The notes under the pieces are model-generated. The model was not told the DNA's origin. It worked only from the letters and a program-made list of their open reading frames with translations, and did no database searches. This document shows positions 13,947-26,885 of a stretch of DNA of 64,000 nucleotides, piece after piece (within the stretch, counting starts at the first letter, position 1; every line of letters starts with the position of its first letter). The stretch covers positions 62,001-126,000 of the forward strand of contig VXAA01002998.1 of NCBI GenBank assembly GCA_013399115.1. The letters run 5' to 3'. This DNA is from Anseranas semipalmata. Its lineage: Eukaryota; Chordata; Aves; Anseriformes; Anseranatidae. The position numbers were made by a program, and so were the translations under genes.

Positions 13947-15277
13947 ATTTGGTTTGGTGTTGTTTTTTCCTCTCATTTTACAGCAACTATTACATGGGGA
14001 AACAGGAATACTAAGAAACTGCTGTAGCTATGGCTGATTCACCATGGGGTGAAGCTACAGCTTGCCTAGCTGCATCTGCCCCTGTAGTTTCTTACCTCCT
14101 CTCTCTACTGCCAGCAATGTTCATACTTAACTGTAAGTTATGTTATCCAAAAGGGAAGTAGAGTAAATAAGCTTTGACAAGGGAGGAGAAAAATGTCAAG
14201 CTGCCTCATAAGGGGTCATTATCTCAAGAAGATGAGAGCATTCATCTGACTGTTACATCTGACCAAGTTTCATTTGCAAGCAAGTGCATTCTAGGCACTC
14301 TTCTTTTGCATTGATATGGATTTAGCCAATCTCTTCATCATTTCTCTTGTATTCTAACTGCACATTATTGCTTCAGAGTTTTTCTCTGAATTGACGTAAA
14401 CATTTATATCACCTTTCATTTTAACCTGATCTTAACCTTGATCTTAACCTTGATCAAGCACTAAGAAAATTCTCCTTTTGTTGCACTTGCAAGGATTGCA
14501 TGTGCTTTTACCGTTCCCAAAGTATTTTTATAAAATAACTATGGCTACAACACATGTAGCCAGAAAAAAAAAAAAAAAAAAGGCCAACAGGGAGACTTTG
14601 AACGTGTAAGATAGCTTCTGTCTCCAGTTGGTTTTACCAGAAACCAGATGTCATTGCATTCAGGTTAACCCATTCTCATCTTTACAGTGAAGCAGCTTTG
14701 GGTTTCAACAGCAGGAGCTGTTGCTGCCTGCAAAAGGCTGTATTTCTGCAGTACAGATCTTTATGTTGTTTGGCAGGAAGGTCTCCAAGGAACACAGCAG
14801 AAAGACAAATTTTTGTCAGCCATGATCTCAGCAGACAGTGAAAAGGGCACGTTACATCATCAAAAATGGGCTTTGGATTGTTCTACACTTTAAACTATGT
14901 ACAGAAATGTGGAACTGCGATGAGAAGCTGAAAACATAACTAAACTTAGGAAGAAATAAAAATTAGGACAGAAATGCAGTTATCTTTTTGTTCATTTCCA
15001 TAGCTGCTACCCTGAGTAAGTCTCAAATAAGACAACCCTGTGTATTCTTATGCAATCTTCTCTACAAATGGTTCTTAGATTTCAAAAGATAGAACTATTA
15101 AAAAAAAAAAAAACTGCTCTCTTTGAATAGGATATTTTTATTTATAATTAACTGTCACTGGATGCATGAATACATATGTGCAGAATTGCTTGCTCTCAAG
15201 ACAATTTCTGTGCAGAGTTATATAAAAGTGACTGGCTAAAAAACTGTGGACTCTGTCTCTTATTTTCATGGTTGCCA
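13946..15277. other. Non-coding DNA with short simple repeats
   Basis: No gene is recognised. Two small repeats stand out: a 12-base unit (CTTGATCTTAAC type) repeated about 2.5 times at 14424-14457, and a 19-base A-run at 14563-14581. Confidence 0.6.
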
Positions 15278-15362
15278 AGGCCAGATCCAGTGCCCAGCAA
15301 AAGCAGTGGAAAGATTTCCACTGTTTTCAATGGGCTTTGTTTTGGGCTGCAGTCCCTCCTTT
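15278..15362. repeat. Probable ancient amniote repeat with 'tcaatgggcttt' motif
   Basis: The stretch has 'ggccagatcc', then 'agtggaaagatttccactg', then 'ttcaatgggctttg'. This phrase order recurs in turtle, crocodilian and bird DNA, usually as 'gactcccattgacttcaatgggctttgg'. The family name is uncertain. It is a fossil repeat and not a gene, although a 65-codon frame crosses it. Confidence 0.45.
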
Positions 15363-18300
15363 ACAGAATATAAATCTCACTCAAATCAGACTGGCAGCCT
15401 TTTGAATTGACTTTACATAAACTGGAGAATGAAACTCCCCAGCCTTCAAAATCAGGTCTTACACACATTGTATGGCTTTGGAAATATGTTTGCTCTGCTA
15501 GCACTTAGTGCCTATGAGTCATTTTGCCAAACTGACAGAGACAGGAAGGTTTATCAGGATGAAACAATGAGGGAAGTGAAGCCAACTACTCCATGAGAAC
15601 TTATCTTCTCAAGGCAGCTGGCTACCACCCTCTCCCCCTGCACAAGTAAACACCAAGGTAGATGGCAAAGAGATGCCTATCTGTAAGATACACAAGTAAA
15701 CAGTTAATACACCAAATAATAGGAAAAATAGACAAAAAGTGGAGAGGCAATAAAGACAAAGAATCAGTAAGGGATCACTAAGATGAATGCAAAAGACCAT
15801 ATGGGAATGCTCCAGAACAAACTGTATGTTAAAAATCACGTACACCATCAGCATATTTTCCCAATAAAATTGACATTGGCTCCAATTCTTGAACATCAGA
15901 TTTTCCTAAAAGACATCTTGAAACACTATGAAGTACTTATTCGTTTTTAACAGTAGCTATACTCTGAAATTAGCTTCAGGAGAAATTCAAAGTATCACAT
16001 GATTTATCATAATTTCTTCTACATCCCCATTCTTTTCTTGCCACTCCCATCTTATTTTAGAAGTGAAAGACAGATCTCTAAAACTTGGCATCTAAGTCTG
16101 TACATAGCTTGTGATTCAACAGCAGTTGAGAGTATATGAACACCCTGCACAATATCAAAAGATCTTCTAAACATCTAACAACTTATTTGATCTTCAGAGA
16201 ACCATCATTTAAGTCATTTTTGTTCTTAGAGTGCAGTGTAGTGAAGCTTTGGGTATGCATCCTCATCACTGAGTAAGCTGTGCAAGTCAGCTAACCAACT
16301 GTAAATAATAACATATTCTCAGTGAAAAAAACAGCTCAATATTTAACAGTTATCAGAAGCATGGTTTGCATTCACAAGGGTGTTCCACACTGCCTTGGCA
16401 CCTGCTATCACCGGTATTGAAAGGAGCTTGGTAGAAAGTGCTTGGTAAGTCACAAGATTCAGGCATAAATACTCAGAGACCTTCAAAGTGCCATCGTCAG
16501 TGTCCACAAGCTTTTCAGTCTCAAAGAAAACGAGAGTCTGGTATTCTACGGATCAGCTAGATGCAGTTTTATTACAGAGGAAATTTAAAAATGGACTACC
16601 AGGTTAGGAGATCAACTGGAGGATCAGAATCAAATAACAGAGAGGAAAATTACACAACACGCTAAGTGCCTACCTTTGCCAGGCTCCCTACTCAGAGCAT
16701 GGTGCAGCAGCCCTATCCTGACAGCTGATGGCAGGATTGATAAAATACCACTCTAACGTTACACCAAATAGGTGATGCAGGTGGGGGAAATGCTGCTTTA
16801 AACATGTTTTCAGAGACTATCAGGTTTCCTTGCAGCACAAATGGAGTACCAAAGGGCCCTCTTGGGGATGCTGCTTTTCTCATTCTTCAACTATAGAAAA
16901 AATACACATATATTAATTTCACTTGTTTTTTTTTTTCTTTCTTTCTTCTACAAATTGAAATTATTATAGATTTCATAAGAGACTATTGCCAGTGAAAATT
17001 CAAATCAAGCCATGTCAGGTTTGCTTTCCCATTTGGCCACTACAGTTTTAATCAACGTAACTGGGGCAAGAAAGCTTACCACCCTAACCCCAGTAGTTTG
17101 ACTAACTCATCACACTTTTGCTGTCAGCATGTCTCAGCTCTCCACAGAAAACAACCATGACATACAGGTATGGCAGAAGATGGTTTTGAAAAGAGGGAAT
17201 TGAAGTGCAGACCTTGCTGCCATCAGTTTACTAGGGGACTCCGTCACATCAACCAACAGCTACTCAAACTGCTCGCTACTTCTTCAGACAGGCAAAAATT
17301 AGATTTTGGACACAGGGTCATAAAGTGTAATTTGAAAGCGTATGTATCATTTCTAAAACCACAGAAAATGTAACTAGCTTCTGTAAGTTCAACAGTATAA
17401 TTATATACCATACAAAAAAAAAAAAAAAAAGCAGTAAAGCTGAGAAGACTGAGGTTAAAAACAAACACTTTAAAAAGATATGTCTGCTGTAGATCTTATG
17501 TAGCAAATTACAGTTTTGCAATACTTACTTCTTGACTTCAATATATAATAGCATAAATTCAAGCATAAATTAGTTGCAAGAGTAATGACCCCCAAAATAT
17601 GCACTCAATCACAGTGGCCGTCATCACTATTAGCAGTTAGGTACATTAATTTTCCTTTCTTTAAAACAGAGTTCTTTCCGACTTTGAAGGACAGAATGTC
17701 TATTGCAATTTTTCTCAATCAGGCAAAAGTGTGTATGAAAATCTCAGATAAATATATGTTAATTCAGTCTTCTGCAAGCCATCAGATTGGAAGGCACAAA
17801 ACTAAACATCTTAATTTCTTCCATATCTATATCTAAGAATGCACATTTTTAAGAAGTTGGTCCCTTAGAAGCAGAGTTTAAATTTCCTCAGATGCCTTTT
17901 CCTCTGGCAACTAATTTCTTGCCTTGAGATGGTTTCTGTGGAATTGAAAACATCTACTATTAAGCCTGATGCCATTACTCTGACCTCTATTTTGTCTCAG
18001 CTAACCTTAGACTCTAAGCAGCAGCCCTTGCTCAAGGCTACCTCTTGTTTCAAAAGTTCCAGGTTATCCACATTTCAGCAAAACTTGGAATGCAATATGA
18101 CTTTCCTCTTTTGTTCAAATTAGTCAGTAAAATACTATTGTTTCTTTATGAGACTTCACTTCTACTTTCTCTTGCTGCAAAGGTTTCCGGAACGTAAGGG
18201 TTTAACTTTAAATCTCTGTTAAGAAAATTCATCCCTGGCTAAGTTACTTACAGATGTATCAAAATGGCCGCTATTAATTAAATCTCTTGAACCAAATCAG

Positions 18301-18715
18301 ATTATGGCTGGTCCAGATAACAGAAACCTGATAAAGGCCAGATCTAAAAGCAGCTCTTTCTTGCAATTCCACTAGGACAGCTCCCAAAACTATTAAAGAT
18401 TGCATTTCTCAGACTGGATATCAAACATCTCTGCACTCCCCAAGCCTAAAAAGGTGGTATCAGTGACTGCAACAGCAACAGCAGGCTAGCGTTGTATTTT
18501 CAGCAGTGACAGAACCAAGACCCAGACATTATCACAGGAGTGTGCTGCTATTCCTGGATTTTAAAAATTTAATCATTTAATACCATGCCCATTTCCATAG
18601 TTGCAAGTCAACACAGCCCATGCTGGGAAAAAAAAAAAAAAAAAAAGACAAATCCCTACTTTGCCCTTTAGTAACAGTAATGCACTCTGCAAAACATGTG
18701 ATCTGGTTATTCTTT
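15363..18715. other. Unique AT-rich non-coding DNA
   Basis: No gene or clearly dated repeat is recognised. A-runs occur at 17414-17430 and, at the right edge, 18628-18646. Open frames are short and overlap on both strands. Confidence 0.6.
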
Positions 18716-19115
18716 TCTCAGTGAGGCCTCACCTGGAGTGTGATCTTTAAGTAGAGAAAATAGGAAAGAGGCTAAAGGAAGGAACCAGAACTGATAAACA
18801 GCTTTGAATGAAGTGGTGTTAGCCATGAATGAGTGTTGAACAATTTGGTCTGATGGTCTACAAAAGAGACAGCTAGGGAGGGACGTGATAAGGATGTTTC
18901 AGTTTGCAAAAGTCAATAAGTACGCTATCCATTGCTCCCCATGTGCTGTCAGGAATGGGAGAGGATATAGGACTCTGTATATGGATACAGGATATAGGAC
19001 TCCACTATGTGCTAAGTGGAGCAGGCTGCCAACCAAGGTGATGAAGCATTTTTCACTAGAATTTTCAGGAAAAGGTTGGGCAAATGTCCATCAGTCAGCA
19101 TCCATGTACCACCTC
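18716..19115 (+). repeat. Old, decayed CR1-type LINE 3' region, plus strand
   Basis: The start, 'gtgaggcctcacctggagt', matches the CR1 ORF2 segment that encodes the VRPHLE-like motif. Further on, a segment with 'gtggagcaggctgcca' and 'aaggttgggcaaatgtcc' matches the end of ORF2 and its 3' flank in older CR1 families. There are many stops and frameshifts. A near-perfect 13-base repeat ('ggatataggactc' at 18963 and 18990) shows a local duplication of about 27 bases inside the fragment. Confidence 0.6.
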
Positions 19116-19214
19116 TCCATCCCTGAGGCTTTCCACAGTCTCTTTCTGAGGTGGACACTTACCATGTTTACTGTGATTCTCCCTTGCATTTTCAGAAGCT
19201 AAGCTCCTCATTCC

Positions 19215-19345
19215 CCAGGTTTCCAAAGTGCATTTGATTTTAAATAGTTGCATAAGTAATAGATATACTTAAGTACATATATTTTAAATAACTTGCCCAT
19301 GGTTGAACGGTTGTGGCTGAAGCTTAAAAAGAAGATGCTTTATAT
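19215..19345 (-). repeat. Possible MIR-type fragment, minus strand
   Basis: A 'taaataacttgcccatgg' segment followed by 'gtggctgaagctt' is similar in order to the reverse complement of the MIR core ('gtaacttgcccaaggtcac...gtggcagagc'). An upstream 'ccaaagtgcattt' would fit the MIR 3' part. Divergence is high and this may be chance. Confidence 0.35.
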
Positions 19346-21884
19346 AATCTGCCATTGTGTGTTTGTTTGTTAACTAAAGAAACATGCTTTGAAGCAATAT
19401 GTAAGAAAAAAAAATCAAAATAATTACTTCGAAATCAGTCATTTACAAGTAGGAATTCAAATAGCCTGTATCTCATGGACTTTGTTAGATTTAGTCTGAT
19501 TTTTCATATATTGAAATCTAAATTTATCTGATTTTTTTCAATATCCTGAGATGATACTTACTAGGGTAGAGGAGACCATCAAGCCTTACTCTTGTTAATA
19601 CTGTCAGATCTTATCTTAAATTCACTGTACTGTTAGGATCAATATTTCTTTGCTCAGCACATCTCTAATGAAGCAGCTGAATTGATGGAGAATCTTTGAA
19701 GTATGCCATCCCCCTCAGCCTTTCCAAAAATGAAGGCAGAAGCACAGTAAGCCATTTACATTTATTGCCACTTTTCTGCGAGTAGCATTTTATCCCTCAG
19801 AAGATGCATCTTAGTCTCTTTTAATTAAAATTTATTGTTGTAATTTATATGATGTATTGTCACATACACTGCCACCCTTCTGCCATGATTTTTAAGAGCT
19901 CTGTGATATCAGTCTGACCAATGACACATCAAAATTTTTCCATAGGTCGATGTACAGATGTTTGTAACAGTTATTAAACTCAGCAAACAGTTGAGCACTG
20001 TAATTTCATCATACTAAAAGAGTAAAAATGCAGTACTATATCTGATGAAAATACAGAGACTTTTCATGTAGTCTGACAGGAGTAAATCCTGCTTCCATTC
20101 AAGACAATGAGAAGCCTACTATGCAGAATAGGAAAAGGATTTGGTTTACAATGGATAACAATAACAGACATAACTGGAAATGTAATACTAACTCTTGGTC
20201 CCAAATGGAATTGGACACCCATCATGCTGGATGCTTTGCTAACACATAATAGAATTATGGTCCCTGATCCAGAGACCCTTCATGGTAACTGTAGAAACAG
20301 AGACCACAAATGAATCTACTTAACAGATGGCAGCAATCAGAGCAATGTATGACAGGCCAATCTATAACGCTATGAAATACTGTGGATAGTCTTTAAGTGG
20401 AAGCATGCAAAAGAGGCTCCTTACCCTCAATGCAGTCTGCAAAGACAAATCACAACCTGACCCTGCTGCACCTGACAGCAGGAGGTAATGTTCCTCCTGT
20501 GTACCCCACAGACCACTGCCATACGCAAAATGGAGACAGGCAAAAGTGAAATAGGAGCCAAAGCGCAAGCACAATTCTGCATGCCCCAAAACAGAGAACA
20601 GCAAGTACAAATAAATTTTACTCTGCTTGTTACATCTGCAGGTCAATTAGGCACAGTGGCACCTCACTCTCAGTGTGGCACAATCTTTCACACTCAGACC
20701 TAACTCCCTTTCCTTTCCCCCAGTTTCCACACTTGTTTTCATCAAATATTCACAGACTTCACTAGTGAACAAATAGAAGAAACACTGCACCTTCTGTCAA
20801 AGCAATATACAACCTAAAGAAGAGCTGAGCTTTAGCCACACACCTACTGAGGACCATAACTGCTGGTTATTGCAATCCCAGCGGATTCACTTCCTGGGAA
20901 AACAACTGTTTTCCTCTTTGTCTTGGGTCAGTGCTCTTTGACTTCTTTCTTTGATGTCTGTGCCACATATTTCCACAAGAAGTTGCAATGCTCTTAATAC
21001 CTGTTCTCTGGAATGCCTATGTGCCTGCACACTGGCATACATTAATACAAAAGAGTTTACATTGTAGTTCAGTTAATAGGATTTAAATGTGACCATGCAA
21101 AAATCTGCACTACAATTAATATGAATATATGCAGTTTTCAGAGCTTACTTTCTTTGTGTTTACAGTCTTGTATCCTGAGTGTCTTTGTGGGTTGGTGGAG
21201 GAGAAGGGCATAATTAAACTTTAAACTTTTCTTTATTAATTTCACCTAAGAGTCCCACAGACAGGAGCCATGATCTTATCTGGAATGGCTGTAATTTATT
21301 GCCTTCCCACTCAGATGTTGCCTACTGCAAGGAGAAAGGCTATAAAGTAATACACGGTATCAGGCTTCCACCTGGACCTCAGAGCAAATGAGGACATCCT
21401 CCCCTCCTCCTCCTCCTCTCCCAAGCCCCCAGCAGCAACCTCTTGTCTTATGGGCAAGCAGCACATGTCTCGTGCCTTGCAGTCCAACTACTTTCAGTTT
21501 TTCCCAGTCCAATGAACACTTCTTCCTGACCACTTACATGGTCACCTAAAAGAACTTTCAACATCCACATGAACTGGCTGCAGGTTTCAGCATATCACCC
21601 CAAATAAAGCACTAGTTTCTTCATTCTGAACTTCCATTCTTGAAGGCTGGTTCAGACCAAGGCAGTAATACAGCTGAGCTCTTAGACAACAGGTCTCCCT
21701 CCCAACAAAAACTGCCACTCTAATTAGTGTCATTCCTGCTGGCAGTTAAAGACTCAGAAGGATAAGAGGTGGCAAAGCCTAGCACATCACCTAGTGTATT
21801 CCTCTGCAAGTTCTTGATTTTTCTCTACATTTCTTCCACGCAATTTGACAAGACTTGTTAAAAATGCTCAAAGCAATTAAGTTT
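19346..21884. other. Unique non-coding DNA
   Basis: No gene is recognised. The stretch around 19780-20000 is AT-rich, low in simple repeats and without retroelement phrases. It is the sort of unique sequence in which a conserved non-coding element could hide, but nothing in a single sequence can show conservation. Confidence 0.55.
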
Positions 21885-22080
21885 CAATGTCTTCCTTTGG
21901 GAGACAATTCCAGGTTGTAACAGATTTCTCTGTCTGGATGAGTTCCCTCATATTCAATCTAAATTTCTCTTCTTAATAATTTCCTCTCATTATTTCCTTC
22001 TTCAGACCCATTGTCAAACCCTTCCTCTTCATCCAGTGCTATATCCTTCAGGTAGATAAAAGCATTACCTCCTATTCTTT
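21885..22080 (-). repeat. Old CR1/L3-type LINE fragment, minus strand
   Basis: The plus-strand phrases 'cttcctttgggagacaattcca', 'cctcatattcaatctaaatttc' and 'tttcctctcattatttc' are the reverse complement of the end of ORF2 in old CR1/L3 families. That region encodes the '...RxNLFSxxV...W.LP' part that is common across amniotes. The fragment has no intact frame and no 3' terminal repeats. Confidence 0.6.
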
Positions 22081-23317
22081 CCTAATTTAACTGCCACACT
22101 TCCCACATCATTTTTGTACCTCTTGGTGACAGAGCCAAGGAATTAATTTAGCTTAGTTTTAAACCTCCGTGACACCTTTGCAGAAAGCACATTAGCACAT
22201 TTTACAGGGATGACTTGCACTGTTGTTGTGTACTTATGTTGTCAGTCTGGGAGTCAATGTGAACACGGTAATTTACCTAGACACTTGCAAAGAAACTCCT
22301 TCAAATGACAGAAATATTTACTTCTAAACACTTTTCTGAAACAGTATGAGTCAGACCACTATGGGGCACGCTGCAAATTTCATCTTTTTGCGAGTATAGA
22401 AATTATATGGGAAAGGAGGGCAAAACCATACAGTTGCAGAGCTACAGCAGTGTGGAAGGTAACTCCAGATTTCATGCTCATCTGATTTGTCTTGTGTACA
22501 TTATATGCCTTCATTCAGCATCTGCTTAACGTGTATAAATACATAACACTAATGATAGTAGCTCTTTAATCATTTTCTGTTTTCAATATAACAAATACCT
22601 AGCCAAAAAGTATTGTTAAAATTTTCGGTACTTGATAAAAGACCTCTAGATACAGAATGCTTGTTTATTTCCTGTTCTAAAAAAGACAAACATGTAACAG
22701 AAAAAGCATATGAGGGCATTTGCATTCTGAATTCAATAGACAGCAGAAGGTCAGATATATGGCTAGAAAATAAACTCTTGAGAATGCCCTTGATGACAGA
22801 ATAAAAATGTATTAGTGCATCTTGAAAGTGCCTGCTAGAAGATCTGATCATTTTGGTTTGGTCAGCTATCATTCATCAACTGTCTGGTATCAGAAACAAG
22901 TTAAAAAAACCCAGATCAGATAAAAATTTTGCCCAATTGCTGAGGACATAATCAACATAAATAAATAACAAATATGACACATCATCCCAAGAACTATGCT
23001 TCTGTGACTATAATGGAGCAAGATCTTTTATAAAACACCCCCCAAAAAAGGCTCTCTGAATGTCAGAAAAAGCAGAAAAAGGATGCTGGTGGCCTGCCTT
23101 AGTGTAAGATGGTAAAAAGTGCAGGTGGTGCAAAGCAGGCAGAGATTAAGGGCAACAAGCATTCTGGTGACCTGAATCAGACTGTCCCCACCAGCTTAAG
23201 AAATATTTTTAGCCACCTGGGGCAGTTCAGACCACAGTCATGGTCACATCTGAGCTGAGCAGAAGTTCTCCTAAAGGCTCCCCACATCTGCCAGAATGTA
23301 GTGGTACCAATTCCTTT

Positions 23318-23387
<70 letters not shown>

Positions 23388-25479
23388 AAGCTTGATGATC
23401 TTGCTAAGGATGCCATTCAGCCACTCAGATTCACAGTCCACCACCACAAAATTCTTTGTTCAAGGGAGGGTCAAATCCCATAATATATTTGATTATTGTG
23501 TAGTGGTATGAGTGATAACACAATCTCTTAAAATGTAAAAAAAAATAAAAAATAAAAAATGCAGTGTCAATACTAGGACATGGAATTGGGTTGTATTGTG
23601 TTACATAGTATGAATAAAGTTTGATTCTCAGAAATGCTGCAATAATTTCAAGTTCAGAAAATAACCTAATTAAGAATTTCAAATATACGTAATAAAAAGC
23701 ACACATCATTTTTGACGCTTGTTCATCAGCCCCACTGAAGTTAGCAGGAGGCATTTTCTGGCACTGAAAGCATTACATCTCAAATGTCTATTGTGTTAAA
23801 GCAGTGCGATTTATGCTATCACACTTACACATATCCGTAATATTCTGCTCCAGAGGTAGCTGTATTCATGTCCTCCTTTCTCCACATGGAGTGATAAATC
23901 AGCTTTCACTGTGTAATGGCATATGGCCAACTGTAAAATCACTGCCCCCTCCCTTGTAACCTAGTAAATGTCATTTTTGCCATGAATAATAAAAGGCCAT
24001 GGGTTTTGTATGGATTTGACAGTGCAGCGTCTCTGTAGTTGTCCAGGACTGCCTTGGTCTTGTCTGGCTTTAACATGTTTTAATGGTTGTCTAGTGGGTC
24101 AAATGATGATTACATAATCTGTACATAATCTGTATTATTTTAAATTCTGCAAATACAATAATACTATTTGGCAAAGGTCTGACAAACCCAGGTAGTTACT
24201 GCATAGGAAACAATACCCCTTTGTGCTAGTTGATGCTGGGGTGTGATATTCAAACTTGAGTGGGAAACCAATGAAAAGAAGAAAAACTCTATAAAAAAAA
24301 AATATTAAAAAAATGTATAAAAATAAACCCAACCTGACTCAAGACCAAAGACGTCTCTACAGCATCATACAGCTCCTGGTGAAGACCTCAACAAGCCTGT
24401 TGTCACAGCCCACTTCTGCTCCACTGGAACCAGGCTGAAACTGTAAACCTTTGTATCACTCTCATCAAAAAATGCGTAACGTTTTCTTTATGATGAGAGT
24501 AAGAACTACATGGGAAAGTTCATCAAATTTGCACTACTGTATTGTTGTGCTGTAAGGCTGTTACTGTATCATGTTTCTAGTAATGAAATAATTACATTGC
24601 ATGGCTATACATATAAAAATACCATTTGATTTGTAAGGAAAGAGTTGGAATTAAACTTGTAGGTTTTTCTAAATGAGCATTTTACGAATTATTAAACTCA
24701 ACTACAGTGAGGTACGGCCCCTTGTGAGAGTTGTAATACCATAGGAAAGCTTCTTGGCAAGCAGAGACATTCCTCATGCATGTAGCATGATCTTAATCAC
24801 AGCTAATGGATAAACTAAAAATGACAAAATTAGGGCAGCAGGGTAAGTGAATACACTAGAAAAGAGTAATAACAAAGAACAGCAGGAACTGAAAAATACG
24901 TTTCCTTATCGTATTAGAGATTTTCCTGCTCTCTCAGTTCTTCTGCTTTAATCCTTCTGAATCAACCTGCATGTGGCTTGTTCAGATAGATAGGCACTGT
25001 TAGAAGCACACTGAGCTGGCTTTTAACTACATAATGTTGAACAGGCAAGGAAAGGCACTGTGAACTTAGGAGTGCCTCATAATCATACCATTCACTGAAT
25101 GGTTTGCTTTAACATCATCAACTTAACCTAAAGAAAATCTGAGCCTAGGAGGCAATATACAGGAAGAGCTCAGGATATGTTATTCTCTATCTGTGGAAAT
25201 TCGGAAGGCTGTAGCTGCTTGCACACATTCCTTCTCTTATGCCATCTCAGAAATTGAGAGAATGCAAGATAAATCAGAGAGATGCCCTAAACCCATTGAA
25301 ATGTCTGTAAAGAAATCCTGCATTCATCTGCACATCAGGACTAGATTTGCTCCTGGACCAACCTGCAGGGATGATGGAAGATCTGCTGAATAGGGCTGGT
25401 CAATGTAGGGAACACCAGAGTCATTCAGGCTGGCCAGAACCAAGTCAGCTAGAGCAACCCCACACCCAGACCAGGGCTT
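22081..25479. other. Non-coding DNA with a long T tract
   Basis: No gene is recognised. The region includes a poly-T tract (23319-23386) and an 11-base direct repeat 'tacataatctg' near 24112. The segment 25280-25350 has a faint 'acccattgaaatgtc' phrase that may belong to the same ancient repeat class as 15.3 kb. Otherwise it is unique. Confidence 0.55.
23319..23386. repeat. Poly-T tract with one A
   Basis: 68 bases of T are broken only by an A at 23353. No retroelement body is recognisable on the minus-strand 5' side, so I do not call it a retroposon tail. Confidence 0.95.
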
Positions 25480-25870
25480 ATTTCCAAGTTAGAACAGGTT
25501 GCTCAGGGCCTTCTCCAGTTGAGTTTGGAAACTCTCCAAGGCTGGAAATCCCACAACATGTCTGGACAACCTTTTCCAGTGCTGAACAACTCTCATGGTA
25601 AAATTTCTTTTTCCTTAATCTAAAATTGGAATTTCCTTTGATTCCACTTGTGACACCTCTTTGTAGTGCACCTCTGAGAGGTGTCTAGCTGTCTTCCTTC
25701 ATCACCCCATGGCGGGGATGGCATTTATAATGTGATCTCCTGGCCATCTTTTGCTTTTCCTTATGTGCTCCACTGGTTCATCAACATCTCTTATAGTGGA
25801 AGCACCGCTCCAGATGTGTTATCACCAATGCCAAGCAGAAGGGAATAATCACTGCTCTTAGTCTGTAGAC
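25480..25870 (-). repeat. CR1 LINE fragment, minus strand
   Basis: Reverse-complement phrases match CR1 ORF2. 'ggttgctcagggccttctcc' and 'ggacaaccttttccagtgctgaacaactctcatggtaaaa' correspond to the CR1 segment that encodes the VVRHWN..LPREV-like end of the protein. Further right, 'gcaccgctccagatgtgttatcaccaatgccaagcagaagggaataatc' corresponds to the upstream VQFWAP..K-like part. So the fragment covers the ORF2 C-terminal region in the expected order, with small deletions. No frame is intact. It lacks the 3' ATTCTRTG-like tail. The left edge may extend to about 25420. Confidence 0.7.
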
Positions 25871-26835
25871 TTCCATGCTACCATCTCTTAAGTAGGTCTG
25901 GATGATAATACCTATTTTATCTGTTATTCTGAATGCTCTAGAGCAATCCCTAGAACAGGAAAAATGTTCACACAGCTCAGCTGTAAGAATCACTCTTGCC
26001 CAAAGGGATGCTTATGTTTGTTTTTGTCCATTACCTCAAAACCACTTTTAACTCAAACAAGATGAAAATATCAGGTAAAGCAAGTAACCATTTATAAAAT
26101 GTAAAACAGACAAAGGTTTATAGAGATATAGGTATGCAAATAAACCCTGGAAATTAATTGAAGATAGTGTGCAAACTGAGCCAGCTTTACATCATCTCAT
26201 ATGTATCTAGGTGCCTCATAGTCCCAGGCTAAAGACCCAGTCCTACGTTTGTGCATTGTTTTCATGGGGAAGGATCTGACATGAAGGGGACATGCTTTCT
26301 TCCGGGACTCAGATCTAGCTAGCTGTGTGGGTTATTCCATTCCAAAAGTTTTCTCTCTTTCTCCTCCCTGACTTTTACCACACGTAAAAGAAGTCATACG
26401 GAAATGCCAACCATCCTGCCAGATATCATCACCTCCTCCTCTAGCTTAGTTGGCATTTTTGCAATTATTAACCTGCCTTAATACAGATGTGGCTCACTGC
26501 AAGCTCGGGTGCCCTCTTAGGAGGTGAAACGCACCTCTCTAAACCATATGTATTTACACTGTTCCAGCCCTCTCATCCAATGTAATAGCAATCACATGGT
26601 AAGGAAGGCAGAGAATTAATGTTAATATAGCACAAATGTTAACTGTTAAACTGAAGGGCCATGGCAACATAAGCTGGATAAGGATCTGTCCCAAACACAC
26701 AAGTCTTGATCTATTGCTTAGAAGCTGTTGAAAATGAAGAATTGAATCCTTAAATACCATTAATGCTTCTCCAGCTCAGAAGAAAGTATTTATCAGGGAA
26801 CGAGATTCATAAACAACTGTGTATGCACTTAAAAA

Positions 26836-26863
26836 GGGGGGGGGGGGGGGGGGGGGTGGGGGG
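26836..26863. repeat. Poly-G tract
   Basis: 21 G, one T, then six more G, ending four bases before an N gap. On the plus strand this has clear potential to form a G-quadruplex. Long G-runs are also a common cause of sequencing failure, which may explain the gap. Confidence 0.9.
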
Positions 26864-26867
26864 TGTT

Positions 26868-26885
26868 NNNNNNNNNNNNNNNNNN
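26868..26885. other. Assembly gap (18 N)
   Basis: Eighteen undetermined bases follow the poly-G tract. The true length may differ from 18. Confidence 0.99.

Noticed and set aside
13829..14014. Poly-phenylalanine open frame
   Set aside because: This is a translation of a T-run. The same applies to 23301-23483.
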